Origin: CAVYVZ01 sp963772065
GTDB taxonomy: Bacteria > Acidobacteriota > Vicinamibacteria > Vicinamibacterales > UBA2999
Reading direction: 5' to 3'
DNA: 64,000 nt
NCBI GenBank assembly: GCA_963772065.1
Contig: CAVYVZ010000011.1
Location: 1-64,000, forward strand
The translations under genes and the position numbers were made by a program. The notes beneath the pieces were generated by a model, which was given only the letters and a program-made list of their open reading frames with translations, had not been told where the DNA came from and did no database searches. Positions within the stretch are counted from its first letter, which is position 1, and each line of letters opens with the position of its first letter. Positions 17,358 through 26,007 of the stretch are shown here, one piece after another.

Positions 17358-18562
17358 CCGTGAGCCGCCTTTTCCGGGCGATGCGCCGGGCCGATCGTGC
17401 GATCGATCATCTGACCGAAGCGCGCCGCCGGGTCCTCATCGAAGTGCGCAGCCCGATGAATCTCGAGGTGCTGCGTCCGATCTGGTCCACGCTGGCGGAG
17501 GATCCCCGCATCGAGCTCAGCTTCACCGCCGAAGAGGATGCGTGGGTGCGGCCGTCGCTGGCGGCGGCAGGCCTCGCCGCGCGGATGGTCGCGCAGACCC
17601 GCGCCACGTGGCAGCGATTCGACCTGGCGTGCAACGCCGACCCGTGGAACGCGCTGCCGCTCAAACGCTGCTGGAAGCGCGTCAACTTCTTCCATGGCGT
17701 CGCGGGCAAGTACGACCTGGACGATGCGAGAACCATCGGGGAGAAGGTCCGCTTCGACACCTACGACTGCGTGATGTTCGCGAACGACGACCGGCTGCGG
17801 CGGTACGTCGAGGGCGGCGCCGTGCCCGCCGACCGTGCCGCCTTGATCGGTTTTCCGAAGATCGACGACCTCGTGAACGGCCGGTGGAGCGCTGCCGCCG
17901 TGCGAGCCGAGCTCGGACTCGACCCGTCGGCTCAAACGGTGTTGTACGCCCCAACCTTCTCCCCCGCGTCCTCTCTCCACATCGCGGGCGAACGAATCAT
18001 CGAGGCGCTGCTCGGAACCGGCCGCAATGTGATCGTCAAGCTCCACGAGCGTTCCACCGTGCCGCACCCGAAGTACACCGACGGCGTGGACTGGCCGGCG
18101 CGTCTCGGCCGCTTCCTCGCCGAGCCCGGGTACGCGTACGCAACCGGCGCGCACGTCGGTCCCTACCTGGCGGCGGCAGATGCGCTCATCACGGATCACA
18201 GCACGGTCGGGTTCGAGTTCGCGCTGCTCGATCGCCCCCTCATCGTGTTCGATGCGCCCGATCTGCTGCATTTCGCCCGGATCAACCCCGAGAAATGGCA
18301 CCAGCTGCGAGCGATGGCGGACGTCGTTCAACGCCCCGGGGATTTGCCGGAGCTGCTGTCACACGCGCTCGCGTCACCCAGGCGACACGCCGCGGCGCGT
18401 CGCGCCACGGCCCAGGCGCTCTTCGCGCATGCGGGGCACGCCACCGGACGAGCGCTGCAGGTCGTGTACGACCTGATTGAGCTTCCGCCGGCGCCGTGGC
18501 CGCGAGAGGTGTGGAAGGAAGCAACCCGGGTCCAGGACGCCCGCGACGAGGTTCGCGCGTGA
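17354..18562 (+). CDS. CDP-glycerol glycerophosphotransferase-like protein 2
   Basis: A 402-residue paralogue of the preceding protein. Matching landmarks: VNFFHGVAGKYDLDD, QTVLYAPTFSPASS, NVIVKLHERS and ADALITDHSTVGFEFALLDRPLI. I chose the GTG at 17354 because it makes the 4-base GTGA overlap seen throughout this operon; GTG at 17345 and 17360 are alternatives. Tandem duplication followed by divergence suggests different acceptors or successive transfer steps. Its C terminus overlaps the next gene by 4 bases. Confidence 0.84.
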   Translation: MTVSRLFRAMRRADRAIDHLTEARRRVLIEVRSPMNLEVLRPIWSTLAEDPRIELSFTAEEDAWVRPSLAAAGLAARMVAQTRATWQRFDLACNADPWNALPLKRCWKRVNFFHGVAGKYDLDDARTIGEKVRFDTYDCVMFANDDRLRRYVEGGAVPADRAALIGFPKIDDLVNGRWSAAAVRAELGLDPSAQTVLYAPTFSPASSLHIAGERIIEALLGTGRNVIVKLHERSTVPHPKYTDGVDWPARLGRFLAEPGYAYATGAHVGPYLAAADALITDHSTVGFEFALLDRPLIVFDAPDLLHFARINPEKWHQLRAMADVVQRPGDLPELLSHALASPRRHAAARRATAQALFAHAGHATGRALQVVYDLIELPPAPWPREVWKEATRVQDARDEVRA

Positions 18563-19582
18563 AGTACTCGATCGTGATTCCGACGCACAACCGGGCGGGA
18601 GAGCTTCAGGACACGCTCGCGTGCCTGACATCGCTCACCTGCGGCCAGCCCTGGGAAACCATCGTCGTCGACAACAACTGCACCGACGACACGCCGGGAG
18701 TCGTTCGTGCGGCGGCCACGCGGTTCCCGGCTCCTCTCCGCTACGCCTTCGAGCCGGTGCCCGGCCGATCGGCCGCGTTGAACGCGGGGATTGCCCGCGC
18801 CGCAGGCGCGATCATCGTGACGATTGACGACGATGTGCGCGTCGAACCGGACTATCTGGATCATGTCGGACGCGCCTTCGAGACCCACCGGTGCGACTTC
18901 ATCGGCGGACGCGTGGTGCCGCTCTGGCGGGGACAGCGACCGCAGTGGCTGCCCGAGCATCGCAGCCGACACTGGGCGGTCATCGCGCTCGTCGATGAAG
19001 GGCCAGACCCGTTCGAGTGGACCACGATGCTGCCGATTGGCGCGAACATGGCGTTTACGCGGCGGGCGTCTGAGAATCGTCGGTCCCTGGAACAACATCG
19101 TCGGAAGGAAGCCCGGGACGCTCCTCGGCCAGGAAGTGCGCGAGTGGTGCCTGCGCGCCCGCGAGAAGGGGCTGCGCGGCTACTATGCGCCGGCGGCTCT
19201 CGTCCGGCACGTCATTCATGCGGACAGGTTGAGCAAGACCTACTTCCGGCGCTGGTTCTACTGGCGGGGGATCAGCCGCGCGCTGATGTATCAGCAGCAC
19301 GGGCTCGACATGGAGAACCCGCAGAGGAAGACCCTCGATTTCGCCAGCGTGCCGCACGTCGCCGGTGTCCCCCGGTACCTGTATCGCACCGCGGCCGCCA
19401 CCTTCGCGCACGTCGTCGCCGCGCGCCTGCGAGGCCACGAGACGCTGGCCTTCGAGCAGGAACTGCTCCTCTGGATGTACGCGGGCATCGCGCGTCAGCG
19501 ATGGAAGGATCGCGCGACGCCGTTTGCGTGGACGACTCGAGGGTCCACGTCGACGACCGAAGGGGTCAGGTCATGGGTGTGA
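18559..19582 (+). CDS. Glycosyltransferase family 2 (frame-corrected)
   Basis: About 340 residues, GTG start inside the previous stop (GTGA). The GT2 domain begins KYSIVIPTHNRAGELQDTLACL, has WETIVVDNNCTDDTPG, then SAALNAGIARAAGAIIVTIDDDVRVEPDYL with the DDD metal motif. After GANMAFTRRA the frame shifts by one base at about 19068-19075 and continues IVGPWNNIVGRKPGTLLGQEVREWCLRAREKGLRGYY to the stop at 19580. This break is not at a GTAC site. It overlaps the methyltransferase start by 10 bases. Confidence 0.8.
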
Positions 19583-20346
19583 TCGGCGGTGCACTCGGCT
19601 ATCGGATCCTGAACCGCCTCTGCCCGACCGGCGACAGCGGCTACATGACGGGCGCGGCGTACCGGAACAAGAGCAAGCTCGCCACGATGCTCGGCGCATC
19701 GCTTGCCGATCGCATCCGCGGCAAGGTGGTCATCGACTTCGGCTGCGGGCCCGGCGCGGAGGCGATTGAAATGGCGCGCTTCGGCGCGCGCCGGGTTGTC
19801 GGGGTTGACATCAACGAGAAGTGGCTTACGATGGCTCGGGCGGCTGCGGAAGAAGCGGGCGTCAGCGACCGCTGCGTGTTCTGCACCACGCCGACGGAGC
19901 CGGCTGACCTCATTGTCTCGCTGGACTCTTTCGAGCACTTCGCCGACCCCGCGGCCATCCTCCGTCTCATGGCCGCTTACCTGCGGCGCGATGGTGAAGC
20001 CCTCGTGTCGTTCGGCCCCACGTGGTACCACCCACTCGGCGGGCATACGTTTTCGGTGTTTCCGTGGGCGCATCTCATTTTCACGGAGGAGGCGCTGCTG
20101 CGCTGGCGCAGGAACTTTCATCCACGGCAGACCGCCACGAGGATTACGGACTGCGGCTTGAACAAGATGACGATCGGACGCTTCGAGCGGCTCGTCGAAG
20201 ACAGTCCGTTCCACTTCGCGGATTTCGAGGCACGGCCGATTTCACGTCTGCGCCGGCTCGCCACGCCCATCACGCGGGAGTTCGTCACATCCGTCGTCAT
20301 CTGCCGACTGGTCCTCGAATCATCTCAACAGTACACGGCGGCGTAA
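19573..20346 (+). CDS. SAM-dependent methyltransferase (class I)
   Basis: A 257-residue protein with motif I VIDFGCGPGAEAIEMARFGA and VVGVDINEKWL at the end of the second strand, then ADLIVSLDSFEHFADPAAILR as the motif IV/V region. These are hallmarks of class I methyltransferases. The C-terminal part (TWYHPLGGHTFSVFPWAHLIF) resembles enzymes acting on sugars or lipid-linked intermediates, but the substrate is unknown. It is the last gene of the overlapping operon before a gap of 200 bases. Confidence 0.85.
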   Translation: MGVIGGALGYRILNRLCPTGDSGYMTGAAYRNKSKLATMLGASLADRIRGKVVIDFGCGPGAEAIEMARFGARRVVGVDINEKWLTMARAAAEEAGVSDRCVFCTTPTEPADLIVSLDSFEHFADPAAILRLMAAYLRRDGEALVSFGPTWYHPLGGHTFSVFPWAHLIFTEEALLRWRRNFHPRQTATRITDCGLNKMTIGRFERLVEDSPFHFADFEARPISRLRRLATPITREFVTSVVICRLVLESSQQYTAA

Positions 20347-20478
20347 GCATTCCCATATCGAATACTCCAGTGCCGCCCGAAGAAGACTCTTTGCCATTTA
20401 CGGAAACGGCGACGACAACGGCTGACATGAAAACGCGTCCATACCGGATGTTTACCAATGTTCTTCCACCTGATCGGG

Positions 20479-20494
20479 TGGCATCAAGCTCGCA
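20479..20494 (+). promoter_or_regulatory. Probable sigma-54 promoter in the 200-base gap 20347-20546
   Basis: TGGCATCAAGCTCGCA has the GG-N10-GC core and TGGCA at -24, but CTCGCA in place of TTGCA at -12. The predicted start is near 20506, about 40 bases before the ATG at 20547. I see nothing else in this gap except a GGAGGA ribosome site at 20530. Confidence 0.5.
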
Positions 20495-20546
20495 GCGTGC
20501 GTCCGGAGCCCAGCTGGGCCGCAATCGTCGGAGGAGTTACTCCAGC

Positions 20547-23108
20547 ATGTGGAAAATGCCGCGCACGGCCGCCCTTTTTCTGTTCGTCGTCGGCTTCTTG
20601 ACGTCAGCGGTACCTGCCCGCGCGCAGGTGGTTTCGCAGGAGTGGCTGTGCGATTCCTCGAACGAGGATTGTCGCCAGACGCTCATCAACCTGATTCGCG
20701 CCGAGACGATCGGCATCGATGTCGGCTTCTGGTTCATGGAGGATTCGCGGTATGCGAACGAGCTGATCGCACGCTGGCAGGCTGGCGTTCCGGTTCGCGT
20801 GCTCGTGGATCCCAAGGCCAGCGCGAGCTACCCGCTCAACGTGAACCAGCTGAACCTGCTGAAGAACGCCGGCATCCCGATGCGCCAGCCGATCAGCCGG
20901 TACTTCCACTGGAAGACGATGGTCTTCGCGGGCCAGAGCGTCGTGGAGACCGGCAGCGCGAACTACTCGCCCACCGCGTTCGTGCCGATCGATCCGATGG
21001 TGAACTTCCAGGACGAGTCCATTCAGTTCACGAACGATCCGGTCGTCGTCAACAGCTTCAAGACGATGTTCGACTCAGTCTGGGTCAGCACGTACTGGAA
21101 GGAGTACGCGAACTCGCCCGGAACGCCTACGAGAACTTACCCGACGTACACACTCGATCCCAACCTGAACTTTCCGCCATCGCAGGATTTCGGCGCCCGC
21201 TCGGTGACACGGTACAACGCGGAGACCGCGGCCACCGGCGGCATCGACGTCAGCATGTACCGCATCACCGATACCCGCCATACCGACGCGATCCTGGCGG
21301 CGCATCAGCGCGGCGTCCCGATCCGGATGATCATCGAGCAGATCGAGTACCGTCGGACGAGCCGTTACCTGCATTCCTACAACGTCGATCGCCTCATTGC
21401 GGCCGGCATTCCTGTTCGCCAGCGAAAGCACGAGGGCACGAATCATCAGAAGCTCACGCTGCTTCGCGGCCAGCAGATGGCCATCTTCGGGTCGCAGAAC
21501 TGGTCGCACACGACCGGCCAGTACGAGCACAACTACTTCACGAAGAAGCCGGCGCTCTATCAGTGGATGAGCGACCTCTTCCTGCGCAAGTGGAACAGCA
21601 CGTCCGAGACCGAGCCGTTCGTCCCATTGCCACCCGACGCCCCGGTGTATTCGTCGCCGTCGTCCGGCGCAAGCATCCAGTCGGACACCGTCACGCTCAA
21701 GTGGAACGCCGGCTTCTGGGCCTACAAATACGACATCTACCTGGGCACGTCGCCGAGCAATCTTTCGCTGGTCGAGGGCGACGTCAACCTGGGCAACAGC
21801 ATCACTGCAACGGACTACGTCGACTACACCCTCACCGGGTTGGCGCCTGACACCACCTACTACTGGAAAATCGTGAGCAAGACGATGGCAAACCTGCCGG
21901 CGTCGGGCGCGGTGTGGAACTTCCGCACCGGTGCTCCCCCGGCGCCAGGGGGTGGTGACGTCGTGCTCTGGGCCTCCGAGGCGCCGGTGCGGGCAGGGCG
22001 CTGGGCCCTGACTGCCGACAGCACCGCCGCCGGCTTGTCGCGTATCGGCACGACTGATGCGGGTGTGAAGGTGAGCACGGCGCTGGCAAGTCCCGCGGAC
22101 TATTTCGAGATGTCGTTCGACGCACAGGCGGGCGTGCCGTATCGCCTGTGGCTGCGCGGCAAGGCGGTCAGCAACTCCTGGGCAAACGACTCCGCCTTCG
22201 TGCAGTTCTCCGACAGCGTGACGTCATCAGGATCGGCGACCTGGCGCATCGGGACGACGTCGGCGACAGCGGTCACAATCGAAGACTGCACGAGCTGCGG
22301 GCTCGCAGCCTGGGGTTGGAATGACAATCTGACCACCAACGTGGCTGGCGCGCTCGGCCCGCTCGTGTACTTCGCGACGACGGGCGCACACACCGTTCGC
22401 GTGCAGTTGCGCGAGGACGGGCTGTCGCTCGATCAGATCGTTCTCTCGCAGTCCACTTTCCTGAACGCGGCGCCGGGGACGACGAAGAATGACGGGACCA
22501 TCCTGCCGAAGCAAGGCGGCAGTGGTGGGCCTCCTCCACCGCCGCCACCGCCGCCACTTCCTGCCGGCTGGCTGGCGCAGGACGTCGGCGCCGTCGGCGT
22601 GACGGGATCGGCGAACCATAACAACGGTACGTTCACAGTTCAGGGCGGTGGCGCCGACGTGTGGGGCACGGCCGACGCGTTCCACTACGCGTACCGCACG
22701 TTCTCGGGCGACGGGACGATCACCGCGCGCGTGGCGTCGCTGAACGGAACCCAGGCATGGACCAAGATCGGCGTGATGATCCGCGGCGCCACGACCGCCA
22801 GCGCCGCTCATGCGTTCATGGTCGTGTCGAAGGACAAGGGACTGGCGCTCCAGTACCGCCCGTCGAATGGGGCCGCGTCCCTCAGCATCTCGGGGGCCCC
22901 GCCGCCGACGACGGCGCCGCGATGGGTGCGGCTGACGCGCGCGGGCAACGTGGTGACCGCCTTCGAGTCAGTGGACGGCGTCAACTGGACCACGGTAGGG
23001 AGCGCCACGATCTCGCTGCCGGCAACCGCGCTGTTCGGCCTGGTGGCTCACAGTCACACGACGACGGCGCTGGCCACGGGAGTCTTCGATAACGTATCTG
23101 TCCCGTAG
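20547..23108 (+). CDS. Secreted PLD-like protein with fibronectin/lectin-type C-terminal modules
   Basis: An 853-residue exported protein. Signal peptide at residues 1-27 (ALFLFVVGFLTSAVPARAQ). Residues about 30-350 hold two PLD-like repeats; their signature segments are HWKTMVFAGQSVVETGSANYS and, near residue 305, HQKLTLLRGQQMAIFGSQNWS. Both keep HxK and GSxN but lack the Asp of the HKD motif (Ala and Arg stand there), so hydrolase activity is uncertain. Next come a fibronectin-III-like domain (SDTVTLKWNAGFWAYKYDIY...), a carbohydrate-binding-like domain, a Pro-rich linker (GGPPPPPPPPPLPAG) and a concanavalin-like C-terminal domain (TAFESVDGVNWTTVGSA). No PEP-CTERM or LPxTG tail is present. 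GGAGGA precedes the ATG. The stop codon lies inside the repeat at 23105. Confidence 0.8.
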   Translation: MWKMPRTAALFLFVVGFLTSAVPARAQVVSQEWLCDSSNEDCRQTLINLIRAETIGIDVGFWFMEDSRYANELIARWQAGVPVRVLVDPKASASYPLNVNQLNLLKNAGIPMRQPISRYFHWKTMVFAGQSVVETGSANYSPTAFVPIDPMVNFQDESIQFTNDPVVVNSFKTMFDSVWVSTYWKEYANSPGTPTRTYPTYTLDPNLNFPPSQDFGARSVTRYNAETAATGGIDVSMYRITDTRHTDAILAAHQRGVPIRMIIEQIEYRRTSRYLHSYNVDRLIAAGIPVRQRKHEGTNHQKLTLLRGQQMAIFGSQNWSHTTGQYEHNYFTKKPALYQWMSDLFLRKWNSTSETEPFVPLPPDAPVYSSPSSGASIQSDTVTLKWNAGFWAYKYDIYLGTSPSNLSLVEGDVNLGNSITATDYVDYTLTGLAPDTTYYWKIVSKTMANLPASGAVWNFRTGAPPAPGGGDVVLWASEAPVRAGRWALTADSTAAGLSRIGTTDAGVKVSTALASPADYFEMSFDAQAGVPYRLWLRGKAVSNSWANDSAFVQFSDSVTSSGSATWRIGTTSATAVTIEDCTSCGLAAWGWNDNLTTNVAGALGPLVYFATTGAHTVRVQLREDGLSLDQIVLSQSTFLNAAPGTTKNDGTILPKQGGSGGPPPPPPPPPLPAGWLAQDVGAVGVTGSANHNNGTFTVQGGGADVWGTADAFHYAYRTFSGDGTITARVASLNGTQAWTKIGVMIRGATTASAAHAFMVVSKDKGLALQYRPSNGAASLSISGAPPPTTAPRWVRLTRAGNVVTAFESVDGVNWTTVGSATISLPATALFGLVAHSHTTTALATGVFDNVSVP

Positions 23109-23243
23109 TCCGTAGTCCGTAGTCCATAGGCCGTAGGCGGTGGGCCGTGGTCCGCGTTCGTACTCGATCGACGAACCACGAGAAACGGACAACGAAGTAC
23201 AAGTGGTTTGACGGACTACGGAATACGGCCTACGGACTACGAA
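23105..23243. repeat. Heptamer inverted-repeat element between convergent genes
   Basis: The left arm (23105-23155) reads in 7-base steps: TAGTCCG, TAGTCCG, TAGTCCA, TAGGCCG, TAGGCGG, TGGGCCG, TGGTCCG. The right arm (23211-23243) carries the complement: TACGGAA, TACGGCC, TACGGAC, TACGAAG. The arms can pair into a long hairpin. Both flanking genes take their stop codon from a TAG of the repeat. It could act as a two-way terminator. Confidence 0.85.
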
Positions 23244-24006
23244 GTGCGAAGTGCCTGAGTGAGGTGTAAAGGCGGTTTCCGAGGAGCGCCTTTGCCGCGC
23301 CGAGGGCGTGCTCCCGGACCTGCAGGCCCGTGAGGCGATCGCCGCGGCAGAACGCCTCGAAGGTGCGCTGCGGCGTGTCGCGGAGCAGCGGACAGCGAGC
23401 CAGAGCGAACGCATCGCTCGACGGGCCGTTCACACCAATGCGGCTCGTCGCCATCGTTTCGTAGCCCGCATCCCGCGCAGCGTCGGCGACCCTTCGGGTG
23501 AAGCGGCCGCCGGGACACGAGAGATGCGTCACGGTCCGGCCGAGGACATCTTCGATCTCGTGTTTGGAGTCGACGAGCTCGCGCCGCAGCGCGGCGGCAT
23601 CGAGGTCGGGCAGAAACGCATGCGTTGCCGAATGCGAGCCGATCTCGAATCCCGTACCTGACAGCTCGCGAAGGTCCTGCGGCCCGAGGAATCCCGCGCG
23701 GCGCCCGATCCAGCCCGACACCACATAGAACGTGGCCCCGAAGCCGCGCTCGAGGAGGCGTGGGGCCGCAACCAGCCAATCGCTCGCACAGCCATCGTCG
23801 AACGTGATCGCAACCTCGCCAGGAGCGTCGAAGGCGTGCGCATGCGCCCGACCGATGCTGACACCCCGAAAGCCTGCAGCAGCGATCCACGCGATCTGCC
23901 GCTCGAAGCGTGACTCGTCCAGAACGTAACGGACGTAACCGCGGTCGTCATCGGCGAGCGGGCGCCCGCGACGCTCGATCTCGTGATACATCAACGCGGT
24001 CGTCAC
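23230..24006 (-). CDS. Polysaccharide deacetylase (NodB/CE4 family)
   Basis: A 258-residue enzyme. MYHEI lies near the start, the catalytic and metal Asp pair is in VAITFDDGCASDW, and the metal histidines are in GSHSATHAFLPD; a CPGGRFTRRV segment follows. This is the CE4 metal triad (Asp-His-His). Such enzymes remove N- or O-acetyl groups from glycans. The GTG start overlaps the upstream stop by 4 bases (GTGA), so it is the last gene of a four-gene operon. The last residues (RSP) and the stop codon are encoded by the heptamer repeat. Confidence 0.88.
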   Translation of the reverse strand: MTTALMYHEIERRGRPLADDDRGYVRYVLDESRFERQIAWIAAAGFRGVSIGRAHAHAFDAPGEVAITFDDGCASDWLVAAPRLLERGFGATFYVVSGWIGRRAGFLGPQDLRELSGTGFEIGSHSATHAFLPDLDAAALRRELVDSKHEIEDVLGRTVTHLSCPGGRFTRRVADAARDAGYETMATSRIGVNGPSSDAFALARCPLLRDTPQRTFEAFCRGDRLTGLQVREHALGAAKALLGNRLYTSLRHFALRSP

Positions 24007-24797
24007 ATCACTCTCCGCGCGTGTGCCTTGAGGCGGGCCGGCACGTGGAGACCGAGACGATCGGCGGCGCCCTTCATCGTTCTCAGCACGGCGCGCAGAC
24101 GATCCGACCGCCGGTGCGCGCGATCCATGTCGCGCAGCAGCGCCTCGGGCAGGGCGCCGTCCGACGGCAGGCGTGCGCCGTCTTTCTCGCCGTGAAACAG
24201 CCCCTGGCGGAGCGCCGCCAGCACGGCCTCGCGCGTTGGCGTGTCGGCGTCGACATGCACGACGAGACCGCGATGCTGCGTTCTCCAATGCAGGTCCTGG
24301 CCATAGAAGGCTCGCAGGTCCGGCCGGCGCGCCTGCAGGCGCCGGACGAGCGCGAACGTTTCGGGACGCGGCGCATAGCGGCCGTCGTACTTCGAGTTCC
24401 AGACCTCCACGCCCTGCGGCAACACCGCGAACCCGCCGATCCACTCGAAATGGGCGTCCTTCGGGTGGGCGATCACCGAGACGCCACCGCATGCCTCGAT
24501 GTGCGCGATCACGGCGGACGGCTCCAGCGCGTCCACCAGGCGCGTGACGCCGTAGCCCACGACGTGCATCCGCTCGACGCAGGGAAACTCCAGGCCGGCG
24601 ATGAACCGGAACCGATCGTCCGACAACGCCGCGCATTCCCGGACGTAGGCGTCGAGCTGCGCCTCGTCGAACGAGTCGGCATGATCGGTCACGCAGGCGA
24701 AGCGGCAGCCGTCGGCGAGGTAGACGTCTCGCAGCTCGCCGAGCGTGAACTCGCCGTCGGAGTACGTGCTATGGATGTGCAGCGCGCCTTTGAGCAT
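24003..24797 (-). CDS. PHP-domain metal-dependent phosphoesterase
   Basis: A 264-residue protein with PHP motifs: LHIHSTYSDGEF (H-x-H and Asp), CVTDHADS, a glutamate in FIAGLEFPC, and SVIAHPKDAHF, then GQDLHWRTQH. These are the metal ligands of stand-alone PHP phosphoesterases related to histidinol phosphatase. The start at 24797 was chosen because it falls just before the first motif; it overlaps the ATP-grasp gene by 29 bases. A substrate in sugar-phosphate removal would fit the neighbours but is unproven. Confidence 0.83.
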   Translation of the reverse strand: MLKGALHIHSTYSDGEFTLGELRDVYLADGCRFACVTDHADSFDEAQLDAYVRECAALSDDRFRFIAGLEFPCVERMHVVGYGVTRLVDALEPSAVIAHIEACGGVSVIAHPKDAHFEWIGGFAVLPQGVEVWNSKYDGRYAPRPETFALVRRLQARRPDLRAFYGQDLHWRTQHRGLVVHVDADTPTREAVLAALRQGLFHGEKDGARLPSDGALPEALLRDMDRAHRRSDRLRAVLRTMKGAADRLGLHVPARLKAHARRVM

Positions 24798-26007
24798 CGA
24801 AGGTGCTTCGTGACATGTGGCCCGGCAGCTTCCGCAACAGGAAGTGAAGCCAGTCGCCGAGCTCCGGCAGCGGATCGGACCACCAGAAGTTATCGTGGAC
24901 CGTTCCACGCCGCGGCGTCACGAAGGCCGCGAGCGTGGCGAGACGGCCCGGGAAACGCGCCGGGAACCCGGCCGGCGCACCGCGCCACACCTGGAGGAGA
25001 TGCCGCAGATCGCCGAGCCACCAGCGGCACCGCACGCCGGCTCGATATGGCAGCGGCGTCGTAACGTTGCCCGAGGTGCCGAGCTCGACGAGATATCGCG
25101 GAAAGTCCACACCAGCGGCAATGGCGAGCGGCAGCGAATTCCAGAAGCGTCCGTTCACCTCGAGGAAGACCGGCGTGCCGTCGGGTCTGACTCGAAACTC
25201 CACCATGGCGACGCCCTGCCATTCGAGCGCCGCCAGCAGCCGGCGCGATGCATCACCCATCGTTGGATCGAGCGGGATGCTCTCGCGCACGGCGCTGCCC
25301 GAGCCGGTCGGACGGACGTCGCGGATCCGCCGGTGCGCGAATTCCACGATGGGCGTGCCATGACGAACGAGGGCAAAGTATCCGGCACCCGACCCGATCA
25401 CGAATTCCTGCACGAGCACGGCGCGTGCACGGCTGCTGGTCGTACGCCACGCCTCGAGGAACCCAGCGGGATCCATCGCATAGGCCGGCGCCCCTGTGGA
25501 CCGCACGGTCCGGTCGCCTGCCTCGTGCGACATCGCCGGCTTGAGCACGACAGGGTACGGCAGCTCTTCGGAGAGCCGCCTCGCCTCCACCGGATCGTCG
25601 CCCATCGTCCAGGTGCGCGGAACGGAAATGCCGAGCGAGCGCGCGAGGCTCGTCGTGTGATCCTTGCTGCACGCCTCGCGGACGCGATCGTGCGCCGGCG
25701 CGACGAAGATTCCCCCGGCTTCCGAGAGTTTCTGTCGCTCGCGCGACAGCGGCAGCAGCGTCCGCTCGGTCATCGGCATCACGAACGCGCCGCCGCAGTC
25801 GCGGGTGACCCGCGCCACGCACGCGACGAAGCGATCGACATCGGACTCCGGGGACGTGTACGCGAACGAGGCGGCCGCGTAACGCGACCACCCCGCTTTC
25901 GACCACAACGTCTCGGCGCCGACCACTACGCGGTGGCCGGCGCGCGCAAGCGATCTGACGGCGGCCACCGCCTGATTCTCGTTTCCGTCGAGCACGAGGA
26001 TCGTCAT
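24769..26007 (-). CDS. ATP-grasp ligase (carboxylate-amine ligase type)
   Basis: A 412-residue protein. The N-terminal pre-ATP-grasp domain (ILVLDGNENQAVAAVRSLARAGHRVVVG) is followed by the ATP-grasp core: SLGISVPRTWTM, PYPVVLKPAMSH with the ATP-binding Lys, VLVQEFVIGSGAGYFALV, and the metal-binding VEFRVRPDGTPVFLEVNGRFWNS. The family joins a carboxylate to an amine or thiol through an acyl-phosphate. In a polysaccharide locus it may attach an amino acid or similar group to a uronic acid (inference). It overlaps the glycosyltransferase before it by 4 bases (ATGA). Confidence 0.85.
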   Translation of the reverse strand: MTILVLDGNENQAVAAVRSLARAGHRVVVGAETLWSKAGWSRYAAASFAYTSPESDVDRFVACVARVTRDCGGAFVMPMTERTLLPLSRERQKLSEAGGIFVAPAHDRVREACSKDHTTSLARSLGISVPRTWTMGDDPVEARRLSEELPYPVVLKPAMSHEAGDRTVRSTGAPAYAMDPAGFLEAWRTTSSRARAVLVQEFVIGSGAGYFALVRHGTPIVEFAHRRIRDVRPTGSGSAVRESIPLDPTMGDASRRLLAALEWQGVAMVEFRVRPDGTPVFLEVNGRFWNSLPLAIAAGVDFPRYLVELGTSGNVTTPLPYRAGVRCRWWLGDLRHLLQVWRGAPAGFPARFPGRLATLAAFVTPRRGTVHDNFWWSDPLPELGDWLHFLLRKLPGHMSRSTFDAQRRAAHP

